Shown here in pieces: positions 32,264-42,641 of a stretch of DNA of 64,000 nt. Positions within the stretch are counted from its first letter, which is position 1; each line of letters opens with the position of its first letter. Where the stretch lies: NCBI RefSeq assembly GCF_013340205.1, contig NZ_BJTG01000003.1, positions 62,001 through 126,000 on the forward strand, written 5' to 3'. The notes beneath the pieces were generated by a model. That model was not told where the DNA came from. It made no database searches and saw only the letters and a list, made by a program, of their open reading frames with translations. The stretch is from Anaeromyxobacter diazotrophicus (lineage in GTDB: Bacteria > Myxococcota > Myxococcia > Myxococcales > Anaeromyxobacteraceae). Made by a program: the position numbers and the translations under genes.

Positions 32264-33341
32264 GCGCGACGGCGGGCGCGCCCGCGGCGTCTGCCTCCAC
32301 CTCGAGGAAGGTCACCGGCAGGCCGTCATCCGGGTAGAACGACCCCGCGTTGAACACCTCGAGGCCGTGGCGCCGCGTCCGGCCCCTTCCCTGCCGGTGG
32401 GTGTGCCCGAACACGAACCAGCGCGGGATGGGGTCGCAGCCGCAGAACCGCTCCAGGTACCACTCGACGTTCTCGAGCTGATGCGGAGTGATGGCCTTCC
32501 CGCGCAGCGAGGCCTCGCGCCGGAAGAACAGCCGGGTGAGCCACCCGCCGAGCGTGCTGGCCACCTTGCGGAGCTTGTTCGCCCACCCGCCGGGGCCGAC
32601 CAGCACGCTGATGAGCCGGCTCGTGCCGCGCGTGAACGACACGGCGTTCGCGACCGTCTGGTACTGCGCCGTCTCGATGACGATGCGGCGCACCGTGCGC
32701 TGCAGCTCGGCGGGATCGGTCACGCCGCGCAGCTGCTCCGAGAGGTCGTTCCCGCGGGTCTGCGAGGGGTCGAGGTAGTGGCCGTGCGTGAAGAGCATGG
32801 TCCCGTGCGGCCCGAACGACACCTCGTGGTTGGGGTAGGTGACGTGGACGCGGTCCTTCACGCCGAACGACGCGAACACCCCCGCCAGGAAGGACGCGTC
32901 CCCCGGCCACGCGTGCTTCAGCAGCGGAGTCTGCACCGAGCCCATCCGGTCGCCGCGGGCGAGGACCTCCTGGCAGGCGACCTGGGTCGCGAGCAGGTCC
33001 CAGATCTTGTAGTCGTGGTTGCCGGGCACGTAGACCCAGCGCGCCGCCAGGTCGGCGAGGCCGCGCGGCGACCCCAGCTCCCGCATCGCCCGATCGAGCA
33101 TCGCGAGGAAGTCCCGGAACCCGAGCAGCGGCGCGCGCAGATCGCGCCACGCGCCGCCCTCGAGGGCCTGCGTCAGCGTGGAGAGGTTCACGTCGAGGAG
33201 GTCGCCGGTGAGGACGATCTCCTCGTAGGGCGCGCGCGTGGCCAGGTGGCGGGCGAGCGCCTGGCTCGTGCGCGGATCGTTGATCGAGCTCTCGGGCGTC
33301 CCGAAGTGCACGTCGCTGAGCACGAGGTACCGAGCGGCCAT
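32223..33341 (-). CDS. Calcineurin-like metallophosphoesterase
   Basis: 372 aa. The two-metal motifs are complete: SDVHFG (Asp10, His12), GDLLD, PGNHDY, FTHGHY and FGHTHRQG. Cytosolic, without signal peptide or TM. It resembles UDP-diacylglucosamine-hydrolase-like or generic Ser/Thr phosphatase-type members but has long inserts, so the substrate cannot be named. Possible regulation by convergent overlap with the flavin-barrel gene (41 bases). Confidence 0.88.
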   Translation of the reverse strand: MAARYLVLSDVHFGTPESSINDPRTSQALARHLATRAPYEEIVLTGDLLDVNLSTLTQALEGGAWRDLRAPLLGFRDFLAMLDRAMRELGSPRGLADLAARWVYVPGNHDYKIWDLLATQVACQEVLARGDRMGSVQTPLLKHAWPGDASFLAGVFASFGVKDRVHVTYPNHEVSFGPHGTMLFTHGHYLDPSQTRGNDLSEQLRGVTDPAELQRTVRRIVIETAQYQTVANAVSFTRGTSRLISVLVGPGGWANKLRKVASTLGGWLTRLFFRREASLRGKAITPHQLENVEWYLERFCGCDPIPRWFVFGHTHRQGRGRTRRHGLEVFNAGSFYPDDGLPVTFLEVEADAAGAPAVALMCVDEAGTVRPS

Positions 33342-33509
33342 GGCACGGCATCCTACCCGCGCGGTCCGACGGGCGGAGAAGACGCAGCTTCACACTTCGA
33401 CACGGCCCCTTCACGCCAGCTTCTTTGACGGGCGGTAAGCGAGGACGCAGCGCTCGTCCACCTGGCGCGGTGACGCGCCGGGCCTTATCGCCTCGGAGCC
33501 GGAGTCCTC

Positions 33510-34202
33510 ATGCGCCGCCTCGTCCTCGCACTCCTCCTCGCCGCCGCGCCCGCGCTGGGCCTGACCCAGCCGGCGGATCCCGGCGCGCCGCCGCCTGCTC
33601 CTGCTCCCGCTCCGCCCGAGGGGGCGCCGCCGGCGGCCCAGCCGGCCACGCCGCAGCCTCCGGCGCCTCCGCCGCCCCCGGCGCAGGTGACCTCGCCTCC
33701 CGAGGTCGCGCCGCCCCCCGCGGCCGCGCCGCAGCCGGCCGCCGGGCCCCCCGGCCAGTGGGTCTACACGGACCAGTACGGCTGGCTGTGGATGCCCTAC
33801 GGGCGGGCGTACACGTACATCCCCGGGGACCCGCAGGTGTTCCCCGACGCGTACGTCTATTACCCGGCGTACGGCTGGCGGTGGGTCGTCGCGCCCTGGA
33901 TCTACGGCTACGGCCCGGCGCCGTACTGGGGCGCGCTCGGGCCTCGCCCCTTCGTCTGGTACTCCCGGCCCTGGTTCCGCGTCGGCGGCTACTGGGGCTG
34001 GGGCGGCTACCGCGGCTGGGGGCACTACCGCGGGTGGATCGGCCCCCGGGCCTGGGGTGCGCGCGGGTGGGCCGGCGCGCCGGCGTACTACCGCAGCGGC
34101 GTCGGCGGCCCGCACCCGGCCCACGTCTTCCGCGCCGCGCCGGCGCGCCACGGCGGCGAGCACGAGCGGGGCCGCGGCGAGCGGCGCGAGCACGGCCGCT
34201 GA
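33510..34202 (+). CDS. Secreted Pro-rich and Trp/Tyr/Gly-rich protein
   Basis: 230 aa. A signal peptide ends near residue 19, then about 60 residues of Pro/Ala repeats, then an aromatic region beginning GQWVYTDQYGWLWMPYGRAY and continuing with many YxxW/GYW units, and a His/Arg/Glu-rich tail. The GxWxYTxxYGWxWxPYG module occurs in secreted or outer-membrane proteins of deltaproteobacteria without assigned function. It may be a surface or matrix protein. A 168-base divergent spacer separates it from the phosphoesterase. Confidence 0.75.
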   Translation: MRRLVLALLLAAAPALGLTQPADPGAPPPAPAPAPPEGAPPAAQPATPQPPAPPPPPAQVTSPPEVAPPPAAAPQPAAGPPGQWVYTDQYGWLWMPYGRAYTYIPGDPQVFPDAYVYYPAYGWRWVVAPWIYGYGPAPYWGALGPRPFVWYSRPWFRVGGYWGWGGYRGWGHYRGWIGPRAWGARGWAGAPAYYRSGVGGPHPAHVFRAAPARHGGEHERGRGERREHGR

Positions 34203-34223
34203 GCCGGTCGCCGGCGGCCGGCG

Positions 34224-35552
34224 CTACCCCGCCGCCCCAGCGCGCCGCCGCTGCTCGCGGCCGAGGTACACCCCGAGCGCGAGCCAGACCAGGCTGAGCG
34301 GCACGCTCACCCACGAGGTGCCGGCGACGCCCAGCCCCAGGCCCGCCAGCCCCGCGTAGAGCCAGCCGCTCAGCATGTCGCCGCCGCGGAACACCACCGT
34401 GTCGATGAAGTTCTTCGACTTGTAGCGCTCCTCCCGGCTGACGACCGTGAAGAGGAGCTCGCGCGAGGGGCGCAGGATGGCGTACTGGGCCGCGCGCCGG
34501 AGCCCCTGGAACGGCGCCAGGACGACCAGCGCCGGCGAGACGCCCAGCACCGCGTACCCGGCGGCGGTGAGGGCCGGCGCGATCCCCAGCCCCACCGCCA
34601 CGCCGAGCCGCTTCAGCACCTGGCCGGTGACGAGCGTCTGCAGGAGCAGCGTGCAGACGTTGACGACGAGGTCGATGCGGGCGAAGAGCGCGGTCCTGGC
34701 GCCGCGGTCGCTCGTCGCCGCCGCCACCAGGTGCGCCTGCTGGAAGTAGAGGAAGGTGTTCGCGACCGTGAGCAGCAGGATGTAGAGCGCGGAGGCGAGC
34801 AGGTACGGCGAGGCGAGCACCGGCCGGATGCCGCTCCACACCGTCCCGCCCACCGCCTGCTCGCGGTCGGCGGTCGCGGCGGCGCCGCGCCGGGCCGCGC
34901 CGGCCCGCGCCCAGCGCTCGAGCAGGACGACGCAGGCGACCGACACCTCGAGCAGCAGCGCCGAGGCGAGCAGGAGGTTCGCGCCGCCGAGCGGCCTCGC
35001 CAGCCAGGAGGTGACGAGCGGGCCGGCGAGCGCGCCGAGCCCGCCACCGGCGGAGATGAAGCCGAAGAGCCGCTTCCCCTGCTCGCTCGTGAACACGTCC
35101 GTCATGAAGCTCCAGAAGACGGAGGTGACGAACAGGTTGTAGACGGCGGCCCAGACGTAGAACGCGAACGGCACCCAGCCCTTGCCCAGCTCCAGCTTCC
35201 AGAGCGCGCAGAAGAGGACGAGGTCGAGCGCGAAGAAGTGGTAGGCCCAGGTGATGAGCCGGTGCCGCGGCCAGCGCGACGCCAGCCACCCGAAGAGCGG
35301 CGAGGCCACCGCCATCGCGACGAAGGTCCCGGTGAAGAGCACCGGCAGCTTGTCGACCCCGCGCGAGATCCCCATCTCGTCGCGGATCGGCCGCAGCACG
35401 TAGTACCCGCACAGCAGGGCGAAGAAGTAGGCGAACGAGAGCGCGAGCGCGCCGAGCTCGCCGGCGCGCACGTCGACGGCGCGCCGGAGGAGGCCGGCGC
35501 GCGCGGGCGCCCCGGCGGCGTCGCCCTCCGGCGGCACGCGGGCGCCGCTCAA
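34224..35552 (-). CDS. MFS/ATP-ADP-carrier-like transporter
   Basis: 442 aa with about 12 predicted TM helices. FALLCGYYVLRPIRDEMG near the N-terminus and the later RPSRELLFTVVSREERYKSK followed by NFIDTVVFRGGD are the signatures of the NTP/NDP-exchange-related MFS group. Outside intracellular parasites such proteins are common in free-living bacteria and their substrate is not known, so nucleotide transport is not assumed. It overlaps the upstream MDR gene by four bases (ATGA), giving a two-gene operon. Confidence 0.85.
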   Translation of the reverse strand: MSGARVPPEGDAAGAPARAGLLRRAVDVRAGELGALALSFAYFFALLCGYYVLRPIRDEMGISRGVDKLPVLFTGTFVAMAVASPLFGWLASRWPRHRLITWAYHFFALDLVLFCALWKLELGKGWVPFAFYVWAAVYNLFVTSVFWSFMTDVFTSEQGKRLFGFISAGGGLGALAGPLVTSWLARPLGGANLLLASALLLEVSVACVVLLERWARAGAARRGAAATADREQAVGGTVWSGIRPVLASPYLLASALYILLLTVANTFLYFQQAHLVAAATSDRGARTALFARIDLVVNVCTLLLQTLVTGQVLKRLGVAVGLGIAPALTAAGYAVLGVSPALVVLAPFQGLRRAAQYAILRPSRELLFTVVSREERYKSKNFIDTVVFRGGDMLSGWLYAGLAGLGLGVAGTSWVSVPLSLVWLALGVYLGREQRRRAGAAG

Positions 35553-36643
35553 GGGATCACGACGATCGCGATCTTGCCGCGCACCGCGCCGCCGCCGCGC
35601 TCCTTGTCCTCGAACGCCTCCCGGACGCGATCGAGCGGGTAGGCGCGGTCGACGTGCGGCGTCACGATGCCGGCCTCGACCAGGCGGGCGAGCGTCTCGA
35701 GCGACGCCGTGTCCATCCGGGTGTTCTCGTCCACGGCGGTCACGCCGTAGCGCTCCGGGAGGTCGCTCGGCGGCGGGTGCGTCATCGAGACGAGGATCCC
35801 GCCGCGCCGCAGCACCTTGAACGAGCGCGCCCAGGTGTCGCCGCCGACGGTGTCGAAGGCGGCGTCGTACCCGGAGAGCAGCTCGTCGAACCGCTGGCTG
35901 CGGTAGTCGATCACCTCGTCCGCCCCGAGCTCCTTCGCGAAGGCGAGGCCGCCGCCGGTCGCGGTGGTGGCGACGTGCGCGCCGGCGTTCTTCGCGATCT
36001 GGATCGCGACGCTCCCGATGCCGCCGCCGCCGCCGTGGACGAGGACCTTCTGACCCGGCAGCACCTTCAGGTACTCGACCACCGCCTGGAGCGCGCTCAC
36101 GCCGACGAGCGGCAGCGAGGCCGCGTCGGTGAAGCCGACGTTCCGCGGCTTCCGCGCGAGGCGCGCGGCGGGCGCGACCGCGTACTCCGCGAAGGCGCCC
36201 GAGCCGCCGGTGGTGACGGCCGCCTGCCCGTACACCTCGTCGCCGACCCGCAGGGAGCCGACCCCCGCGCCGAGCCGCTTCACCACCCCGGCCACGTCGT
36301 ACCCGAGGGTCACCGGCAGGCTGAGCGGGAAGCGCTGCTGCCGCGAGCCCTCGCGGATGTAGGTGTCCACCGGGTTGAGGCTCGACGCGTGCACCTCGAG
36401 CAGGACCTGCCCCGGCCCCGGCGCGGGGACGTCCACCTCGGTCACCGCGATGGCGTCGGGGTGCCCGTAGCTCGCGATCCGCGCCGCCTTCATGCGCGCG
36501 GGCAGCGCCGGCGCCGCGGCGGGAGCGCCGCCGGGCCGCACGGCCTGCGCCTCGTGCTGACAGCCGGCCGCCGCCGCGGCGAGCAGCGCGACCGCGAGCA
36601 CCCGCCTCCCACCCCGAAGCAGCGAACCCGGCGCGACCTCCAT
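35549..36643 (-). CDS. MDR-family oxidoreductase with lipoprotein signal
   Basis: 364 aa. ATG 36643 follows a good SD (AGGAGGAGC). The first 28 residues are a lipoprotein signal (VLAVALLAAAAAGC, Cys28). From residue 48 the chain is a normal zinc-independent MDR/quinone oxidoreductase (MKAARIASYGHPDAI; HASSLNPVDTYIREG; NAD(P) loop HGGGGGIGSVAIQIAK). Family members are cytosolic NAD(P)H enzymes, so a lipid-anchored copy is odd; if exported it would need a cofactor source outside. An alternative start at the internal ATG of MKAARI would give a soluble enzyme, but no SD is seen there. It shares an operon with the MFS gene. Confidence 0.82.
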   Translation of the reverse strand: MEVAPGSLLRGGRRVLAVALLAAAAAGCQHEAQAVRPGGAPAAAPALPARMKAARIASYGHPDAIAVTEVDVPAPGPGQVLLEVHASSLNPVDTYIREGSRQQRFPLSLPVTLGYDVAGVVKRLGAGVGSLRVGDEVYGQAAVTTGGSGAFAEYAVAPAARLARKPRNVGFTDAASLPLVGVSALQAVVEYLKVLPGQKVLVHGGGGGIGSVAIQIAKNAGAHVATTATGGGLAFAKELGADEVIDYRSQRFDELLSGYDAAFDTVGGDTWARSFKVLRRGGILVSMTHPPPSDLPERYGVTAVDENTRMDTASLETLARLVEAGIVTPHVDRAYPLDRVREAFEDKERGGGAVRGKIAIVVIP

Positions 36644-36740
36644 GCGAACGGCTCCTCCTGCGCGGGGCGCCCGCGCCGGGACGCTGTAAGTGGGCGCCGG
36701 CCGCGCCGCCAAGAAAGCGGCCCGTCGCCGCGCGGGCAGG

Positions 36741-38129
<1,389 letters not shown>

Positions 38130-38151
38130 GAGGGGCCTCCGGGAACCGGGA

Positions 38152-38181
38152 CTGAAAGAACTAGCATGAAAGACCTTTCAG
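38152..38181. promoter_or_regulatory. TGAAAG palindrome, candidate activator site
   Basis: CTGAAAG at 38152-38158 and a palindrome TGAAAG-AC-CTTTCA at 38167-38180; CTGAAAG also pairs with CTTTCAG (38175-38181). Three copies of one half-site in 30 bases, about 75-90 bases upstream of a sigma-54-type promoter, is the normal place for an enhancer-binding-protein site. The adjacent PAS-AAA+-Fis gene is the obvious regulator. Confidence 0.55.
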
Positions 38182-38242
38182 CCGCGCCCCCCGGCCGGTC
38201 CTCAACCTGCCGCCGTTCCAGGGCGCGGGCCGGGAGGAGCCC

Positions 38243-38258
38243 GGGCGCGCGACTTGCT
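38243..38258 (+). promoter_or_regulatory. Sigma-54-type promoter
   Basis: GGGCGC (38243-38248), five bases, TTGCT (38254-38258); the invariant GG and GC are 10 bases apart. The predicted start point falls about two bases before the ATG at 38271, so the mRNA would be nearly leaderless. That is a reason for caution. Confidence 0.5.
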
Positions 38259-38270
38259 CGTCTCGCCGGC

Positions 38271-40535
38271 ATGCAGGAGCGCTCCCCCACGGTCGCCACC
38301 GGCGCGCTGGCGCCGCCCATCGAGATCCGGGTGCACGGGCGCGGCGGCCAGGGGGCGGTCACCTGCGCGAAGCTCCTCGCGCGCATGTACGCGGAGCAGG
38401 GGCTCCACGTGCAGACCTTCGGCGACTACGGCTCGGAGCGGGCCGGCGCCCCGGTGCGCGCCTTCACCCGCGTGGACACCGCGCCGGTCGCCAACCGCAA
38501 CAAGGTCTACCACCCGCACCACCTGCTCGTGCTCGACACGGCGCTCCTCGGCGACGACGTCCTGGACGGCGCCGCGCGCGAGGCGGTGCTGCTCGTGAAC
38601 AGCGCCCGCGGGCTCGGGGCCTTCGGCGAGCGGCACCGCGCCTTCCGCGTCGCCGCCGTGGACGCCACCGCCGTCGCGCGCCGCCACGGCATCGGCTCGG
38701 CCGCCCTCGTCATCGTGAACACCACCGTCGCCGGCGCCTACGCGCGCGTGGTCGGCCTGCCGTGGGAGGTGGTGGAGCGGGCGTACCGGGCGCTGGAGCT
38801 GGACGGCGATCTCCCCGCCGCGCGCGAGGCGTACGAGGCGGTGGTGGTGCGCGCCCCCGAGCCCGGCGCCGCCGCGCCGGCGCCGCGCGCCCTGGCCGCG
38901 CCCGCGCCGCCCGTGATCGGCCTCGCCGAGCTGGCGGAGGACCTGCCCACCCGGCTCCCGACCGGCACCTGGCGGACGCAGCGGCCGCGCTACCGGACGC
39001 ACCTCGCGCCCTGCAACGCGGCCTGCCCGGCGGGCAACGACGTGGTCGGCTTCGTCGGGGCGCTCCGGACCGGCGGCGTCGAGGCGGCGGCGCGGCTCCT
39101 CCTCGCGACCCAGCCCTTGCCGTCCGTCTGCGGACGGGTCTGCCCGGCGCCGTGCATGGCGGCGTGCAACCGCGCCGCCTACGACGGCGCGGTGAACGTC
39201 CGCGCGCTGGAGCGCTGGATCGGCGACCACCTCGGCGCGGCGCCGGAGCGTCCGCCGGACGCGGCGCGGCCGCGGCGGTTCGCGGTGGTCGGGAGCGGGC
39301 CCGCCGGGCTCTCCGCCGCCTTCGCGCTCCGCACGGCCGGGCACGCGGTCACGATCCTGGAGGCGGCGCCGCGCCTGGGCGGCGTCCTGCGCAACGGGAT
39401 CCCCGCCTACCGGCTGCCGCACGACGTCCTCGACCGCGACCTGGCCCGCCTGCTGGCGCTGGGCGTGGACGCGCGCTGCGGCTACGCGGTGGACGCGGCG
39501 GCGGTGCGGGAGCTCGCCGCCGGCCACGACGCGGTGATCCTGGCCGCGGGCCGGCAGCGCGCGAGCGACCTCGAGGTGCCCGGCCGGTCGCTGCCGGGCG
39601 TGGTGGACGGGCTCGGCTTCCTCGACGGGGTGAAGAACGGCGGCGGCCGCGCCCTCGGCGGCCACGTGGTGGTGGTGGGCGGCGGCAACACCGCGGTGGA
39701 CTGCGCCCGGACGGCGCTCCGCTGCGGCGCGGAGCGGGTGACGCTCGTCTACCGGCGCGGGCGCGCCGAGCTCCCCGCCATCGCGAGCGAGATCGACGAG
39801 GCGGCCGCGGAGGGGATCGCGCTGCTCCTCCACCGGCAGCCCGTCGCCTTCACCGGGGACGACCAGGTCGAGGGCGTGGTCCTGGCCGAGGTCGAGGCGG
39901 GGGCGCCGGACGCGAGCGGCCGGCGCCGCCCGGTGGTCACCGATCGCACCGCCGTCCTCGCCTGCGACGGCGTGCTCCTCGCGCTCGGCCAGGCCGCCGA
40001 CCTGGGCCTCCTCCCGGCGGGCTGGGCGGTGCGCGAGGGCCGCGCCTTCGACGGCGACCGGCCGACGAACGTGTGGCTGGCGGGGGACCTCGACACCGGC
40101 GAGGGGACGGTGACGCACGCGGTGGGGAACGGCCGGCGCGTCGCCGGGCGCGCGCTCTGCGCCGCGGAGGGCCGCCCGGCGCCGGCCGAGCCCGCGGCGC
40201 CGCTCGAGGAGCGGGTCGCGCCGGCGCACGTGCGCTTCAGCCACTTCGAGGTGGCGCCGCCGCGGCTCGAGCGGCACGCCGCCGCGGAGGTGCGCGCGCG
40301 GGGGTTCGAGGAGGTGAGCCGCGGGCTCGACGACGCCGCGGAGGCCGAGCGCTGCTTCTCCTGCGGGCGCTGCACGCGCTGCGACACGTGCCTCCTCTCG
40401 TGCCCCGAGGGCGTGGTGAGCCGCAGCGGCGACGGCTACGCGGTGGACGAGGCCTTCTGCAAGGGGTGCGGCATGTGCGTGGCGGAGTGCCCGCGGCGGG
40501 CGATGGAGATGACGCTCGACCTGGGGGCGGGGTGA
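38271..40535 (+). CDS. 2-oxoacid oxidoreductase gamma subunit fused to GltD-like flavoprotein and ferredoxin
   Basis: 754-aa triple fusion. Residues about 15-190 are the gamma subunit of pyruvate/2-oxoacid:ferredoxin oxidoreductases (IEIRVHGRGGQGAVTCAKLL). About 245-660 is a GltD/NADPH-dependent glutamate-synthase-beta-like module: 4Fe-4S cysteines (CNAACPAGNDV; CGRVCPAPCMAAC), FAD motif VVGSGPAGLSAAFAL, NAD(P) motif VVVGGGNTAVDCA. The last 90 residues hold ferredoxin clusters (CFSCGRCTRCDTC; CKGCGMCVAECP). The flavin module would let the enzyme exchange electrons with NAD(P)H directly. Alpha and beta subunits follow immediately. Confidence 0.9.
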   Translation: MQERSPTVATGALAPPIEIRVHGRGGQGAVTCAKLLARMYAEQGLHVQTFGDYGSERAGAPVRAFTRVDTAPVANRNKVYHPHHLLVLDTALLGDDVLDGAAREAVLLVNSARGLGAFGERHRAFRVAAVDATAVARRHGIGSAALVIVNTTVAGAYARVVGLPWEVVERAYRALELDGDLPAAREAYEAVVVRAPEPGAAAPAPRALAAPAPPVIGLAELAEDLPTRLPTGTWRTQRPRYRTHLAPCNAACPAGNDVVGFVGALRTGGVEAAARLLLATQPLPSVCGRVCPAPCMAACNRAAYDGAVNVRALERWIGDHLGAAPERPPDAARPRRFAVVGSGPAGLSAAFALRTAGHAVTILEAAPRLGGVLRNGIPAYRLPHDVLDRDLARLLALGVDARCGYAVDAAAVRELAAGHDAVILAAGRQRASDLEVPGRSLPGVVDGLGFLDGVKNGGGRALGGHVVVVGGGNTAVDCARTALRCGAERVTLVYRRGRAELPAIASEIDEAAAEGIALLLHRQPVAFTGDDQVEGVVLAEVEAGAPDASGRRRPVVTDRTAVLACDGVLLALGQAADLGLLPAGWAVREGRAFDGDRPTNVWLAGDLDTGEGTVTHAVGNGRRVAGRALCAAEGRPAPAEPAAPLEERVAPAHVRFSHFEVAPPRLERHAAAEVRARGFEEVSRGLDDAAEAERCFSCGRCTRCDTCLLSCPEGVVSRSGDGYAVDEAFCKGCGMCVAECPRRAMEMTLDLGAG

Positions 40536-40537
40536 AC

Positions 40538-41701
40538 ATGGCCGGTCAGCTCCTCAGCGCCAACCACGCCGCCGCCCTCGCCGCCGCGCTCGCCGGGCGG
40601 GCCAACCGCGCGGCGCGCGGCTTCTGCAGCGGCGTCTACCCCATCACGCCCTCCACCGAGTGCATGGAGCTCCTCTGCAACCAGGAGATCGAGAAGGGCG
40701 AGGTGGTGCGGGTCGAGAGCGAGCACAGCGCCATGGCGGTGTGCATCGGGGCGGCGGCGAGCGGGGCGCGCACGTTCAGCACCTCGTCCTCGAACGGGCT
40801 CGCGCTCATGGCGGAGAACGTGGTGGCCGCGGCGCTCCTGCGGCTGCCGGTGGTGATGGTGGCCGCGAACCGCACGCTCGGGCCGCCCTGGAACATCTGG
40901 GCGGACCACGGCGACACCCTGCTCCTGCGCGACAGCGGGTGGGTGCAGCTCTACTGCGCGGACAACCAGGAGGTCCTCGACAGCGTGCTGTGCGCCTACC
41001 GGCTCGCCGAGGACCGGCGGGTGCTCCTGCCGGTCCTCGTCTGCCAGGAGGGGTTCGTGCTCTCGCACACGATGACCGAGACCGACGTCCCCTCGCAGGA
41101 GCGCGTGGACCGGTTCCTGCCGCCGCTCGAGCTGCCCGGCCGGCTCGGCGCGACGCCGCGGGTGATGGGCGGCATCGACGCGCCGCACACCACCGAGGTG
41201 CACCGCGCCCAGCACCACGAGGCCATGGGGCGCGTCTTCGAGGTGTACCGCGAGGTGCAGGCGGCCTTCGAGCGCGAGCTCGGGCGACGCCCCGCCGACC
41301 CGGTGGTGGCCTACCGCGCCGAGGACGCCGAGGCGCTGATCGTGTCGATGGGCACCATCGCCTCCACCGTCGTGCGCGCCGTGGACGAGGCCCGCGCCCG
41401 CGGGGAGCGGCTCGGCGCCGTCCGAGTCCGCATGTTCCGGCCCTTCCCGGCGGACGCGCTCGCGCGGCTCTTCCGGGGCAAGCGGCGCATCGCGGTGATC
41501 GACCGGAACCTCAGCCTCGGGTTCGGCGGCGTGCTGTGGGGCGAGGCCCGGGGGCAGGCCGAGCCGGGGGCGATCGTGCAGGGCTACGTCATCGGGATCG
41601 GCGGCGGCGACGTCCGGCCCGCGCACGTCGCGGCCATCGCCGCCGATCTCGCGGCGCGCACCGCCGCGGGGGCGCCGGTCCTGCTGGAGGCGGGCACATG
41701 A
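40538..41701 (+). CDS. 2-oxoacid:acceptor oxidoreductase alpha subunit
   Basis: 387 aa. The PFOR/KGOR alpha fold is evident: SGVYPITPSTECMELL at about residue 31, SEHSAMAVCIGAAASGARTF and TSSSNGLALMAENVV (pyrimidine-binding part of the TPP site), later VRMFRPFPADAL. It oxidises a 2-oxoacid with CoA to acyl-CoA and CO2, or runs in reverse. ATG 40538 lies two bases after the gamma stop; the stop overlaps the beta start by four bases. The exact 2-oxoacid cannot be deduced. Confidence 0.92.
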   Translation: MAGQLLSANHAAALAAALAGRANRAARGFCSGVYPITPSTECMELLCNQEIEKGEVVRVESEHSAMAVCIGAAASGARTFSTSSSNGLALMAENVVAAALLRLPVVMVAANRTLGPPWNIWADHGDTLLLRDSGWVQLYCADNQEVLDSVLCAYRLAEDRRVLLPVLVCQEGFVLSHTMTETDVPSQERVDRFLPPLELPGRLGATPRVMGGIDAPHTTEVHRAQHHEAMGRVFEVYREVQAAFERELGRRPADPVVAYRAEDAEALIVSMGTIASTVVRAVDEARARGERLGAVRVRMFRPFPADALARLFRGKRRIAVIDRNLSLGFGGVLWGEARGQAEPGAIVQGYVIGIGGGDVRPAHVAAIAADLAARTAAGAPVLLEAGT

Positions 41702-42624
41702 GCGAGCTCACGGCGACCGTCGCCTCCGCCCCGGCGCCGGCGCGCGCCGCGCCGCTCCTGCGCCCGGGCAACAGCAACTGCCCCGGCTGCGGGATGTCGA
41801 TGGCGCTCCAGATCTTCGCCCGCGGCATCGAGCACCGGCGCGTGCAGCTCGTCGTGCCGGCCTCGTGCGCGGCGGTGATGGCGGGGCCCTTCCCCACCAC
41901 CTCCCTGGCGGCGCCGGTGGTGCTCTCCACCTTCGGCGCCGGCGCCGCCGTCGCCACCGGGCTGGCGCGCGTGGCGCGGCTCAACGGCGACGGCACGCGC
42001 GTCGTGTGCTGGGCCGGCGACGGCGGCACCTACGACATCGGGATGGCGAGCCTCTCCGCCGCGGCCGAGCGCGACGAGGACGTGCTCTACGTCTGCTACG
42101 ACAACGAGATCTACGGCAACACCGGCGGCCAGCGCTCCTCGGCCACCCCCGCCGGGGCGAGCACCACCAACACCCCCGCCGGCAAGCTGGAGGAGAAGAA
42201 GGACATCCTCGCCATCCTGGCGGCGCACCGCGTCCGGTACGCGGCGTCGCTCTCCATCGCCCACCCGCAGGACGCGGTCCGCAAGGTGCGGCGCGCGCTC
42301 GACACCTCCGGCTTCCGGTTCCTGCACGTGCTCGCCCCGTGCCCCACCGGCTGGAAGTCGGAGCCCGCGCTCGGGATCGAGCTCGTCCGGCTGGCGGTGC
42401 GCTCGGGGCTCTACCCCATCGTGGAGATCGTGGAGGGTCGCAAGCTCGTCATCAACCACGAGCCCGACTTCTCGACGGAGGCGCTGGAGCTGTACCTGTC
42501 GCTGCAGCGGCGGTTCCAGCGGTCCGGGCTGTCGGCGGAGCGGTTCGCCGCCGCCATCGCCCAGAACTGGCGCGATCTGCGCGCGCGCAGCGGGCGCATC
42601 GTGCCCGCCGACCGCGAGGGGTGA
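41698..42624 (+). CDS. 2-oxoacid:acceptor oxidoreductase beta subunit (TPP-binding)
   Basis: 308 aa. CPGCGMSMALQI gives the proximal Fe-S cysteines, and the TPP/Mg motif is WAGDGGTYDIGMASLSAAAE through DNEIYGNTGGQ. LAPCPTGWKS is the usual final cysteine segment. It completes the heterotrimeric enzyme of this operon. Start overlaps the alpha stop (ATGA). The following XRE-cupin gene begins 17 bases later, so the regulator is likely co-transcribed. Confidence 0.93.
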   Translation: MSELTATVASAPAPARAAPLLRPGNSNCPGCGMSMALQIFARGIEHRRVQLVVPASCAAVMAGPFPTTSLAAPVVLSTFGAGAAVATGLARVARLNGDGTRVVCWAGDGGTYDIGMASLSAAAERDEDVLYVCYDNEIYGNTGGQRSSATPAGASTTNTPAGKLEEKKDILAILAAHRVRYAASLSIAHPQDAVRKVRRALDTSGFRFLHVLAPCPTGWKSEPALGIELVRLAVRSGLYPIVEIVEGRKLVINHEPDFSTEALELYLSLQRRFQRSGLSAERFAAAIAQNWRDLRARSGRIVPADREG

Positions 42625-42641
42625 AGGTCCGGGGGGACGGC

